Shown here one piece after another: positions 25,101 to 38,300 of a DNA stretch of 64,000 bases. Numbering within the stretch: position 1 is the first letter of the stretch; every line of letters begins with the position of its first letter. The notes beneath the pieces are model-generated. The model worked only from the letters and a program-made list of their open reading frames with translations. It was not told the DNA's origin and did no database searches. The stretch is from Theobroma cacao. Taxonomy: Eukaryota > Streptophyta > Magnoliopsida > Malvales > Malvaceae. The stretch is taken from assembly GCF_000208745.1 (NCBI RefSeq), contig NC_030850.1, forward strand, positions 36,710,585 to 36,774,584, given 5' to 3'. A program made the translations under genes and the position numbers.

Positions 25101-25975
25101 GCATGTTACATGTTTCTTGATGAATCTGAATTCATGCATTGTGTTTTGAGTCACACATAACCTATTTTGTCTTTCTCCTTCAATGCAGGTGGAGGAGCTG
25201 CGAGGTTTCTTTCCATCAACTGCTCGCCCAGTTCAATCCTATCTTGAATGCTATGCTGTTGAAAGGAAGATTTCTCTCATGAACCATAGCATTCCCAGTC
25301 CAGATGTGACCTGTAATTGCACTGTTGAAAAGGGAGATTCAGACACTACCTTGTATTTGGGGTATGTATTTTCTTATAATTTGGGTAATTTTCTCTGGAA
25401 ATGCCCCAACTTGACAAATTTTGTGCTGTTTAATCATTCATTTTTAGCAAGGATTGATCAAGGTCTTGTCTTGGTTGTGAACTTAGTTCTACAAACCTTT
25501 TCAAGCCCTCCAACCGCCCTTGTAAAAGGCACAATTCTGATAAAAGAGGCACTGCTTCATTTGTGTCACTATTAAGTGATTTCCCCTCGTTGGCTTATCT
25601 CTGCTAGGATCCCTGAATAATGATTTATTTTCATGAAAGAATTGACCAATGATTTACTCTGGCTGTCATCACCCTAATTCCACCCTTATTTTTCAAGGCC
25701 TGCAACTGGCATCAGAAATAGTTGAACTCTAACAATGAAGTCAATGCTTCATTCAATTCTTCTAGATAATTTGAAATTTGTTGCCCTTGCTGGCCAAAAT
25801 GAAAAAAAAGTCGTGTCCCTTATCATGCTATTGTAGTCAATCTTCTACTATTTTGTCAGGTCTGACTTATACACTCTCTTCTGTTATCAGGTTGCCAAGT
25901 GACTATCACAAGAGAAAGAAACCTGAAAGAGAAACTCATTCCAATGACTCAGAGAGCCAATTGGGGATGCTGTGA
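22147..25975 (+). CDS. AGL15: MIKC-type MADS-box transcription factor, AGL15-like
   Basis: Eight exons: 22147-22328, 23688-23766, 24162-24226, 24327-24426, 24537-24578, 25059-25100, 25189-25361, 25891-25975. They give 255 residues (Arabidopsis AGL15 is about 268). Residues 1-60 are the MADS DNA-binding domain ([20 protein letters not shown], then [11 protein letters not shown]). The I region is followed by a K-box of heptad-like leucines ([37 protein letters not shown]). The C-terminus keeps DTTLYLGLP, an LxLxL repression-type motif at about 225-229, which AGL15 is known to have. AGL15 binds CArG sites and acts mainly in embryos, supporting somatic embryogenesis and delaying flowering and abscission. 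The donor after exon 6 is GC (25101-25102), the only choice here that keeps the frame. Intron 1 is 1.36 kb, as is usual for MIKC genes. Confidence 0.93.
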
Positions 25976-26667
25976 TTCTTTTCTTCATGGTGTCGCTCTG
26001 CCTTTTGTAGGGATTCCAGAACTGAGATATGGTACAGATGAGTCTAGTTTGGTAGATTATTAAAACACCAGTTGTCAAAATCAAAGAAGTCAGACATAGT
26101 GAAGCTATAGATGTTTCTTTTCAGAAGGAAGACTAAGTTTTCAGGTTATGGATATAGTTTAGTCCGAGCAGTTATTGAAAAAAGAAAAGGTCAGGGATAT
26201 TGCAAAATTGGCTTTCCTTTATTAAATTTTATTTCTTTTTATCTTGTATTCCATTGCAACTTTCTTTGCCAATTGAATTAGTGATGTTTCCCTTCCTGTT
26301 TCATTTGGTGACTGAAAGAAAATTTTGTATATGGCATCTTAATTTTCCTTGGTAGTTGGTACCCTGCAACTTTAGCAAGTAAAAGTTGCTTTTCATTGGG
26401 TTTCAGAAACTCCTGAAAGTATTCATTACAAGACATCAATTCCTTCACCGGTCCAAGACCAGGGAACCCACATTCTGCTCTCTGTTCTTACAGAAAACAG
26501 AGACATGTATATGAAACAAAATACAGTAATTTGAAACTGATAAGATGACTATGTTAATTTTGAAGATACAAATAAAGTAAAACAAGTCTTACAAATGTTG
26601 CAATATATTTAAGCAAAAAAATTTACACGAGTTTCTTTATGTACATAAGAAATTGTCGGGATTGAAG
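25976..26667. other. Convergent 3' flanks of AGL15 and BPS1-like gene
   Basis: This short spacer lies between two converging genes and probably consists mostly of 3' UTR sequence. No other feature is seen. Confidence 0.6.
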
Positions 26668-27606
26668 CTATTGCTTGCGTTGGCAAACACCGTGGAGCAA
26701 TTCATTTCTGCCTGCCAAAAATTTCGAGAACAGGTTATCCACCTCCTTTTCCAAAGCTTCCAGCTGCTTCTCGAAAACCCCCAACCTTCTCTCCAATTCC
26801 CTGGCTGCATCACTACTGCTTTCCCCAGAGGCCATGGCTGATGCTAGGGAAGCTGCAGCATTATTCACGTCCTTAACCTCTCTCAATACCTCACCTTTCT
26901 CCACTATAACTTCTGAAATGATTGAATCTACACCGTTTAACAAAGCGCTGTTGAACCTGGCAATCAATTGTTTGATCTCCAAGTATGGTTTGGCCTCTCC
27001 AGACAAGGTAGCCAAAACAACGCCAGATACCCAAAAACTGATAGCCTTTATTTCCATCAAAGCTAGATTGACTACCTTTTCCTTGCAGGAGGAGAATTTC
27101 TCGTCACCATCTTCCTTGTTTTCCTGCCATTTGTAGTCCTTGCTTGAACTCTGAGGCTGAATTGCTTTGAGATGTTTAATTGCCAAAGAAGGTGAATTCT
27201 CCACAAGGGTCAGAGCGTGAGCAAACGAAAGCCTGGCGTGCGCCAGGTGAGAAAGAGAGGAACTAACAGAATTGAGAAGCTCCAGCAAATGCAAGCCGTA
27301 GTTGAGATACTCGTCGACAGAAGCAACTTCCCAGCTGCTCATAGGGTAGTCTATATCCACAACTAGCTTTGCAAATGCCCTGTTGATGAGGGGTAGGAGC
27401 TCAAAACATTGCTGAATCCACGAAAAAGACAAGATTTCTGATCCGGGTTTTGAATTCAACAACAACTGATTCAGGCAATTCGAAACATCAGATCGAAAAG
27501 CCTGTAGAGAAGCTGATAAAACATCTGCCTCAGATTGTTGGCGGTGGTGGTGGTGATTCTCCAGCTTGGAGTATAACTTGCTAAGCGTATCTACCAAGAG
27601 TACCAT
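26668..27606 (-). CDS. BYPASS1-like protein (BPS1 / DUF793-DUF677 family), single exon
   Basis: An uninterrupted frame of 312 residues runs from ATG 27606 (MVLLVDTLSKLYSKLENHHH). It has the BPS1-type core: a helical segment ending in SWIQQCFELLPLINRAFAKLVVDIDYPMSSWEV (short parts of which match the BYPASS1 signature), then VDEYLNYGLHLLELLNSVSSSLSHL, and a long C-terminal coiled-coil-like helix (ERRLGVFEKQLEALEKEVD, about 278-296). BYPASS1 proteins restrict a root-derived mobile signal that arrests shoot growth; whether this copy has that role is unknown. A His/Gln-rich patch lies near the N-terminus. No transmembrane segment is obvious. A single exon is normal for the family. Confidence 0.85.
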   Translation of the reverse strand: MVLLVDTLSKLYSKLENHHHHRQQSEADVLSASLQAFRSDVSNCLNQLLLNSKPGSEILSFSWIQQCFELLPLINRAFAKLVVDIDYPMSSWEVASVDEYLNYGLHLLELLNSVSSSLSHLAHARLSFAHALTLVENSPSLAIKHLKAIQPQSSSKDYKWQENKEDGDEKFSSCKEKVVNLALMEIKAISFWVSGVVLATLSGEAKPYLEIKQLIARFNSALLNGVDSIISEVIVEKGEVLREVKDVNNAAASLASAMASGESSSDAARELERRLGVFEKQLEALEKEVDNLFSKFLAGRNELLHGVCQRKQ

Positions 27607-27684
27607 TGACCAACTTGAAACAAAGAGAAGTTTTGATAAGCTTTTCCTTTTGGTTTTTGGTTAGAGGCGGCACCCAACTTTGGC

Positions 27685-27691
27685 TTTTATA
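27685..27691 (-). promoter_or_regulatory. TATA box of the BPS1-like gene
   Basis: TATAAAA on the minus strand lies about 80 bases before the ATG, which predicts a short leader of about 50 bases. Confidence 0.5.
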
Positions 27692-30579
27692 CAGGAGAAA
27701 AAGAGAGTCGGCGTTGGTGTTGCTTTAGCTGAACAGAAACAGCCAGAGGCTTGCAAATCAGCAGCGTGTGCTGTACAAGGGTTCCCCATTGAAAATTCAA
27801 AAACTAGGTGACAGATTGGCTGTAGTCAACTGTGCTTATCATGTTGTTATTCAAACACGGTTTTGTCAACTGGTCCACTTGCGGCCTTAATTTGCAAGCA
27901 ACCCCTTGAGCCTGGATTGGAAGGATGAAAGAAAGTGCGGTCTTAGTCATTTAATAACAATAAATTGTACAGTTTTCCCTCATTTTTTTATGTGGCTCTC
28001 CTAGTTGCGTCAGCGTTTTGCTTAACGAGCTTTCATATTCATGAATTTATTTAAAAAACCCAATAAAGAGGGCAGATTAAGGCAAGGGTTGGGGTGCTTT
28101 TCCAGTCACAGTCATGATCACCCCCTGAAAAGCCTGACAAAAGACAAAATGCCAGAGTTAGCTGTCTGTCCGTACACGTTAGCAAAGGGATTGAACCAAC
28201 AGTCAAGCGACCAATTGCGGGCCCAAGACTCACAATTTACCCCTTTTGGCTTCAAGAGTTTCTAGTTTAATGCTAATGCACAGTTTATCACAATTTATCA
28301 ATTTACAAGAATCTTCCCTCCGAATAATACTACATCAGTAATGCTAATGCACTTACTTTTTTTAATTTTATGAGTGTTCAGCAAACAAAATCAATGAGCT
28401 CTTGAAAGCGAGTTTGCGTCTTCCAGGGGAGAAGAAAAAGAAAGCAAGAAGACACAATGTGAATCACATGATATATGAATACAGTAATCTTTACAAAATA
28501 TTAAATATTGGGCAGAGTTTGCAGGCCAGAGGGCTTACATTGACCCTATGTTTCAAACACGAAATCGCCATGGATCAAAAGGGAGCCCAATGACCCAGAG
28601 GACAAAGATGGGTTCGGAGAGAGTTTTGTCAGAAACCAACTTCCAGGAATGATGACTGGAAACTCGTTTCAGTAGCTTGCTGAAAGCCTTAAGCAGACTG
28701 GGGACCGAGAGGGGAGGGGATGGTCCTTGCAGACGGGGATAGAATTTTGGTTTTTGGACAGCTTGGAATTCAACAAAATCCAAATTCGAAAGGGAAATTC
28801 CAAATCCCATCATTTTGGACGATTCTGAAATGGGTTCTCAAAATTAAATACAAATTTAATTATTTGAGGGTAAGATGTACTACTTCATTGAGATACTCAT
28901 GATAATGTTGGTACTTTGCTAGCAAGTGGCAAAGAAAGAATATTGGCCTAGGGCGGCGACGCCAGAAAGAGGTGCTATTTGTAGAGATTCGGCTTCCGCC
29001 GCCGCTGGGGATTGCTTGCTGCCTCCTATTGCTACTGCCCCTAATGGCTACTCCACCTGTATTCTTCTGCAAGGTACCATATACCATGCTTAGAAAAACC
29101 GTTCAAAGTAAGTCCACATAGCAAGTTTCTGTTAATGGTTAAAACTATTCGGAAAGAAACTTTTTTCCACTAAAATAAACTGAGAAAAGTGAATCAAAAC
29201 CACCCAATTCTGCTGTTCTTTCGACTGAACCAATCTTCCCATGATAAAGGATCCCATGCATGATGCATGGAATGCCATTCATCCAATTCTGGATATACGT
29301 GATATCAATAATTATTCATCACGACCTACATCAAATGAAGGGTGAAATGTACTCGATCGAAAAGTTCTATAAATAACAAAAATTTTTACTATGGGGTCAA
29401 AACTTGAATTCCAGGGCTCGTTCCAGGATGTTGTTAGCAAGCCTAGCAAGTATCATCGACAATGATTAACCTACTGTTGCAGGAATGAAAGTCCGAAGAA
29501 CAAGACATTGGTTGGAGTTGATTATGTTGTCTTCCTTGTTGTTTTGTGATTCTCTTTGTATATCAGCATTTGTATCCTTCTGCTTGCTGCTCTCTGATAC
29601 AGCTATAGCTTTCACCTACTTCTTTTGAATAATATTGTACTACTTCCTTTTTTTTAAATATTTGATTTTGTTCTGATTTTGACCTAAATGTTCAATATTT
29701 TTTAACATGAAAAACTAAAAAAAATCATTAAAAACAAATAATTTATATAATTTTCCTTTGAATTTTTCTAGTCACTTTCAAAGTTTCAATCTCCATTTCC
29801 AGCAGAAAACGTTTTTGTTTCTGTTATCTATATGCCTTTTCATATGATTTTTACCTTTGCATCAGTTCTGATACAAATGAAAAGCAATAATGTGATAGAA
29901 CAAGAATCCTTCTTTCCAATTTTTTATTTTTTTAAAAAATCATAATTATTTGTAGTACAGATTTGTTTTTAATGTGCATGGTCGGTTTTCATTTACATCT
30001 TGTCTCCTTTACACTATTCTTTCTATATTAAATATTAAAATAATAAAATGTCCTATCTATATGGTTCTTTTCTCTTTTCTATTTCTTTTAATTGGATCAA
30101 TTAATTAATAGAAATTCAGCTAAATTACAAAGCATATACTTATTATGAAGAAAGGGTATTGATTAAAATTGCAAGTTTGTTAGCAATGGATTATTGTGAG
30201 GAATTTTTTATTCAAATTAATCATGGTCTTCCATGTTCTTGAGCAACATGAAACATAAAAACTAAGACTTGCATGTGTCATTGGATTGACCCAAAATTTT
30301 TCTCTAATTACCCTCACATGGCATAACATGATGAGATGTTGCCTCATGCCATGGTTGGGATGAGATTATTTCATTGCACAAACAAAAAAAATGTTCGAAT
30401 ATTTTCAATAATAATAAATGTGAAACACAATTTCATGTTGTAAAAAGAGCTTATAATGGGCTAAAATGCAAAGTGATTATAGATAGGCTTTCTAAACCTT
30501 GATTGGTCTTGAAATTAATTAAATTAATAATATAAACAGATAACTATGCATGCTGAGAACAATCATCTGTAATTATTCC

Positions 30580-30683
30580 TATTACTATGTTTATCTCTAT
30601 AATTATCTCTGTAAATGGTTATGTGTATCCCTATTACTATGTTTATCCCTATAATTATCTCTGTAAATAGTTATGTATATCCC
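30580..30683. repeat. Two-unit tandem repeat, period 52 bp, upstream of SCPL
   Basis: TATTACTATGTTTATC at 30580 recurs at 30632, and the whole 52-bp unit repeats with a few substitutions (AATTATCTCTGTAAAT in both). The pyrimidine-rich TATCTCTAT/TATCCCTAT texture continues to about 30745. It could be part of an old LTR, but no ends or target duplication were found. Confidence 0.6.
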
Positions 30684-30748
30684 TATAGATATCCCTATGC
30701 TTATGTCTATCTCTATTGATAACAATTATCTCTACTTATACTTATGTC

Positions 30749-30757
30749 TATAAATAG
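30749..30757 (+). promoter_or_regulatory. TATA box upstream of SCPL
   Basis: TATAAATAG lies 260 bases before the SCPL ATG, followed by a CT-rich stretch (ACTCTCCTCTGTACTCTCC) typical of a plant start region. It would give a leader of about 230 bases. It may originally belong to an LTR. Confidence 0.45.
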
Positions 30758-31016
30758 ACTCTCCTCTGTACTCTCCAAAATTAAACAACAACCTGGAAGC
30801 CATTTTATTATTTTCCAACCCCAAGAGGAAGAATTTGAGTCCTGGAAGCTTAGCTACCCGCCGGCCTTGCTGGTTGTTGGAAATCATATTTTCATTTAAA
30901 ACACAATTATTCTTCGCAAATTTGATATAAAAGCAGCCAATTTTGGTTCCCAAAACTACCAGCTCCACCCTTCTCTTTCTTCCTGCCATTGTCTTTTTTC
31001 CACAGGAAGAAACACA

Positions 31017-34280
<3,264 letters not shown>

Positions 34281-35395
34281 ATTTCCTCTAAATTTTTCAG
34301 ATGTATTTCATTGCTTCATCTATAATCATTGATTAGATTTTAGGAAAGGTGTTTATCCAATTGCCCAATGCTATTTTTTCAGTAAATGTACTGAACTCGG
34401 GAAAGAAAATATATACAAATTGTCATTTTAAATTATTCAATGAAATGCAGTTAGTTTTTGGCTTTGATCAATCAAATTGCATGATTTTGTTTTTTGTAAC
34501 ATAATATTGTATAGAAAATAATAATAATAACCATTATAAGTGAGCACTATTTCACGCAAAACGCAAAATAATTAGAATACAACTAATATTATTAGAATAA
34601 CTACTTTACACGGATAATAACCATTTACAGTGAAAGCAATTCAAATGAGGTGTTTGGCTTGGTAGATCAGATATGGAAGTATGTCCCCTCCGTGTACCCC
34701 TTCTCTATTACCTTATACTTAAGAATAAGTCTTATTATATCTAATTACTTCAACGGTTATATAATAAGTTTCTAATTGTTACTCAAATGAATTCTGAAGG
34801 TTGTATATATATAGGGTTAAAAACAAGTATTGGAATCTGTACAATCCCCTCCCTCTAGATGCATAAGCTCTGGCATACTCCTGGTTCTGGGTGTTATAAG
34901 AAAGGAGAGGCCAACAGTGCTTCCTAAAATCTCTTTGTTGCAATTTTCAATGATTAATTCAGAAAGAGATGGGAAAGCCATAGATGAACCTTCAAACCTT
35001 GGGAGATGACAAATGACTCCAATCAACTTCATGATCAACATGGTTATCCAAGAAATCTGCAAAACCAATTAAGCATAACATAGGGTAAATTCATGATACA
35101 GTTGATTAAGATATAAAAAATCCATTCTGAAACTTTCAACAATAAAGCGTATGGAGTAACAAGATTCGACAACTAAAAGAACATACATCAGTTGACTACA
35201 CTGATTGCAGGGAGATTTTGATTTAATCTGCTTCTTACTCTTCCATCCTACATGCAGAGTGAGAAAGTCTATCATCAGTGAAAAGAAAGAAGAAAGTGTT
35301 ATGCTGACGAGACCGGTTTTGTATAATAAAATTGACGTACCATAGTTGCACTTCTACCAGAGAAAATCACAAACTAGCCGACCAAAGTCCATCCA
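34281..35395. other. SCPL 3' flank and start of CNL cluster
   Basis: The SCPL 3' UTR is followed by AT-rich sequence and then an LRR relic (separate entry). The region converges on the 3' end of the first CNL. Confidence 0.55.
34850..35027 (-). pseudogene. Relic LRR fragment of a CNL gene
   Basis: The minus-strand frame reads RFEGSSMAFPSLSELIIENC then NKEILGSTVGLS and RSMPELMHLEG. These correspond block by block to NLEGSSMSFPSLCELNMEDC, KEELLRSIVGIT and KSMPELQFVQ in the neighbouring intact CNL (35396-39748). The relic is about 60 codons long with no NB-ARC or C-terminal LRRs attached, so it is a decayed leftover of another copy. It sits beyond the 3' end of the intact gene. Confidence 0.7.
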
Positions 35396-38300
35396 TTAAT
35401 CATCTGTGTTTTCTATTTCCAGACGAGGGATGTGGGCTATCACAGGCCAATATGCCCCTTTCTCCTTCAAGCAATGTTGATTTAGAAGTTGACAATCCCT
35501 GATGCAAAGTCTTCCAAGTGTTTCAGGTAAGCCTTCCTTTGGCAAGCGCTGAAGCTTAGGACACTCGACAATTTCTAGATCTTCAAGCAAGGTCAGATTA
35601 TAGAGCCCCATGGACAGAGATTGCAAATTTTGAAGTCTTGAAATAAACATACACACTAAAGATGTAGGAAGCAGGCACTTTTCATCTGGAAAGGTAATTG
35701 CATCTGGTCCACCAGCAATGCTCAATTCCCTGAGAAAGGCTAGCCTGTGTAGGTTCCATTCTGACATGGGCTGCTTAAGATTTTGACAATCCCAGATATC
35801 AAGTACCAATAAATTAGGGGGCAAGCCACCTTTTGGAATGGACAGAAGACCAGGACACTCAGAAACTGATAGACATCGAAGAGAAGTGAGGCTTAGCATA
35901 TGATTCGGTAGAGACTTTAGATTGTCGCAATTGTAGATTTCCAGTGTTCTCAGGTTCGGAAGATGCATGCCCGTTTCTGGGAAGTATCTCAGAGCAGGAC
36001 ATAAACTAAATTTTAATTCTGTCAGATGCGTCACACTGTGCAGGTTCTCGGGCAAGCTTATCAGAGTTTTACAATTCCAGACATCAATGGACTCAAGTGA
36101 TGCGTTTTTGTGCAACATCCTATCAGAAATGGGTTCCAATTGGGAGCAATTCCAAATCTTAAGATTTTTAAGGCTGGTAGGCAATCTGCCTTCTGGGAAT
36201 GAAATTAGAGAAGGGCAAGCAACAATCTCCAAGATCTCAAGAAGGGATATGTTGCTTGCGCTATTATCAATCAGCATCAATCCCTCAGGTAGAGACATTA
36301 AATCTCTACAATACCGGATTCTAATACATTTAAGTGTGGTAGGTAACCTGCCTCTTGGAAAGCATGTGAGAGAATGACAATCTTCAATCTCCAATTCTTC
36401 AAGAGGACACCCATTTATCTTGCAATTAAGCATCATCATCCCACTGGGCAGAGACTTTAGAGCCCGACAATCTTTGAGCTTAAGATGTTTCAGTGTGTGT
36501 AGGAAACCCAACTCAGGAAAGAACACAAGATTTGGACATGACTCAATTTGCAAATCTTTGAGAGATGTGAGGCCATGCATCATCCAAGGAGGGTTCCACA
36601 CGTTACAAGAATCTAACAGTCTGAGGTCTTCAAGATTGCTCGACAAGCCTTGATCATTTTCAGCCAATGACACAAATTGTGACCGGCCCTTAATTTTCAG
36701 ACTTTCAAGGCAAGAAATATTCAATGAAATAGCACCCTTCTGCCATAATGATGTCAATCCAATGCAGTTGGAAATGACAAGAAATTTAAGTGTTCCTGGA
36801 AACTGTGCAATATCATTTTGTACAAACTGAAGCTCTGGCATACTCTTGGCTCTGACTGTTGTTAAAGAGGTGATGCCAACAATGCTTCTGAGTAACTCTT
36901 CTTTGCAATCTTCCATATTTAATTCACAAAGAGATGGGAAACTCATAGATGAACCTTCTAAATTTGGGCAATGCTTAATTACAAGTTTCATGAGGGAAAA
37001 CACACGGCCAGGTAACTTTCCACACAACTTGGGACAATCCTCTATCACAAGTTCCCTTAGACAAGGAAATTCTTCCCCTGAGTGTTCAGCAACTTGACTA
37101 GGAGAAGACCAGCATCTCCATTCCAACATACTTTTAAACCTTAGAATTTCCAAGGATGGAAAAGGCTTAACAGAAGGAGAAATATGTCCATAAAACTCTA
37201 AACCCACCTTCTGGACTCTAGCCATGCCTGCAATCGACAACATTTTGAGTGAGGGTAGTCTCCCAAGTGATGGAAGTGATATGCTATTTCTACAATTACA
37301 GAGTTCTAAGTCTACTAAATCAGTCAATGAAGGCTCACCTAACCAAGATGGGAATATTGTACCACCATAGAACAGAATTCTAAGCTTCTCAAGATTTTTA
37401 TGAGGCAGTAGCCTGTCAAGAACATGCATTTCAGCTTCCTCATCCCGGCAATTAAGGAACTCCTGGCTCCATTGCAAATACAACCTAGTCAAGCCATACT
37501 TATCCTTTAGATTAGCTTTGCTAGCATCTTGAATATCCACAACATTTTCCAACCCAGAAATTGAAAGCTCCCCTCGCAGATGCAACAAGCCTCTTAATTC
37601 ACTAACAGCAGATCCAATACCCTTGCCCACAATGAATTTGGACAAAATCTGAAGATTTTTCAAATTACCAATCCCAAATGGCATCTCCTGCAAACTATCA
37701 GTATCAGTAAGATCAAGAACACGAAGGTTCACTAAATTTTTAAAAACTTGTGGCAGCTTAGTAAGCTCCTTACATCCTTGCAGTATCAATGTTTGCAAGT
37801 TGAGAAGAGAACCCACAGATTCAGGTAATTGTTTAATTCTACTGCGAGACAAATTAAGATAGCGTAAATGCTTCATATGACCGATGGAGTTTGGTAGCTC
37901 ATTGATGCAATAACAACTTAAACATAGCACTCTTAAGCAACTTAACCTTCGCAGCATCTTTTGTAAGACATCACCAGCTAAATAACAACATGCTGACCAA
38001 GGTGATGTATAAATTGGTAATGCAGCTAAAGTTCGTAAATTCTTCATCTGATACAGGACCTCAAATCTTTTTCTAATGTCATACTGGCGACGAGTGAATG
38101 ACAAATGACGAACCTTTTCAGCAACTGTGCATAACTTATCACCCTCAACCATATCCATATCATCAAGACTTGAGCATATTTCATCAGAAACAGATTGAGC
38201 TAAATCATTTATGAGGTCATGCATCACATATCGTGCTTTGTTGCTGGTTGACTGTTGGAAAATTGATCGTGACAGTAACTCATTAAAATATTGAGAACCT

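Larger units (their letters stand above)
27692..31016. other. Intergenic region between divergent BPS1-like and SCPL genes
   Basis: This 3.3-kb region should contain both promoters. GC-richer islands at about 28520-28840 and 28930-29090 carry short open frames, but none has a recognisable domain. A perfect RY-type palindrome lies at 29254-29270, and the part before SCPL has a tandem repeat and a TATA box (separate entries). About 29640-30540 is plain AT-rich sequence. Confidence 0.5.

Noticed and set aside
28553..29087. Two minus-strand frames (86 and 75 codons) in GC-richer islands
   Set aside because: No recognisable family, no splice-linked exons and low-complexity content; plus-strand frames there are equally unconvincing.
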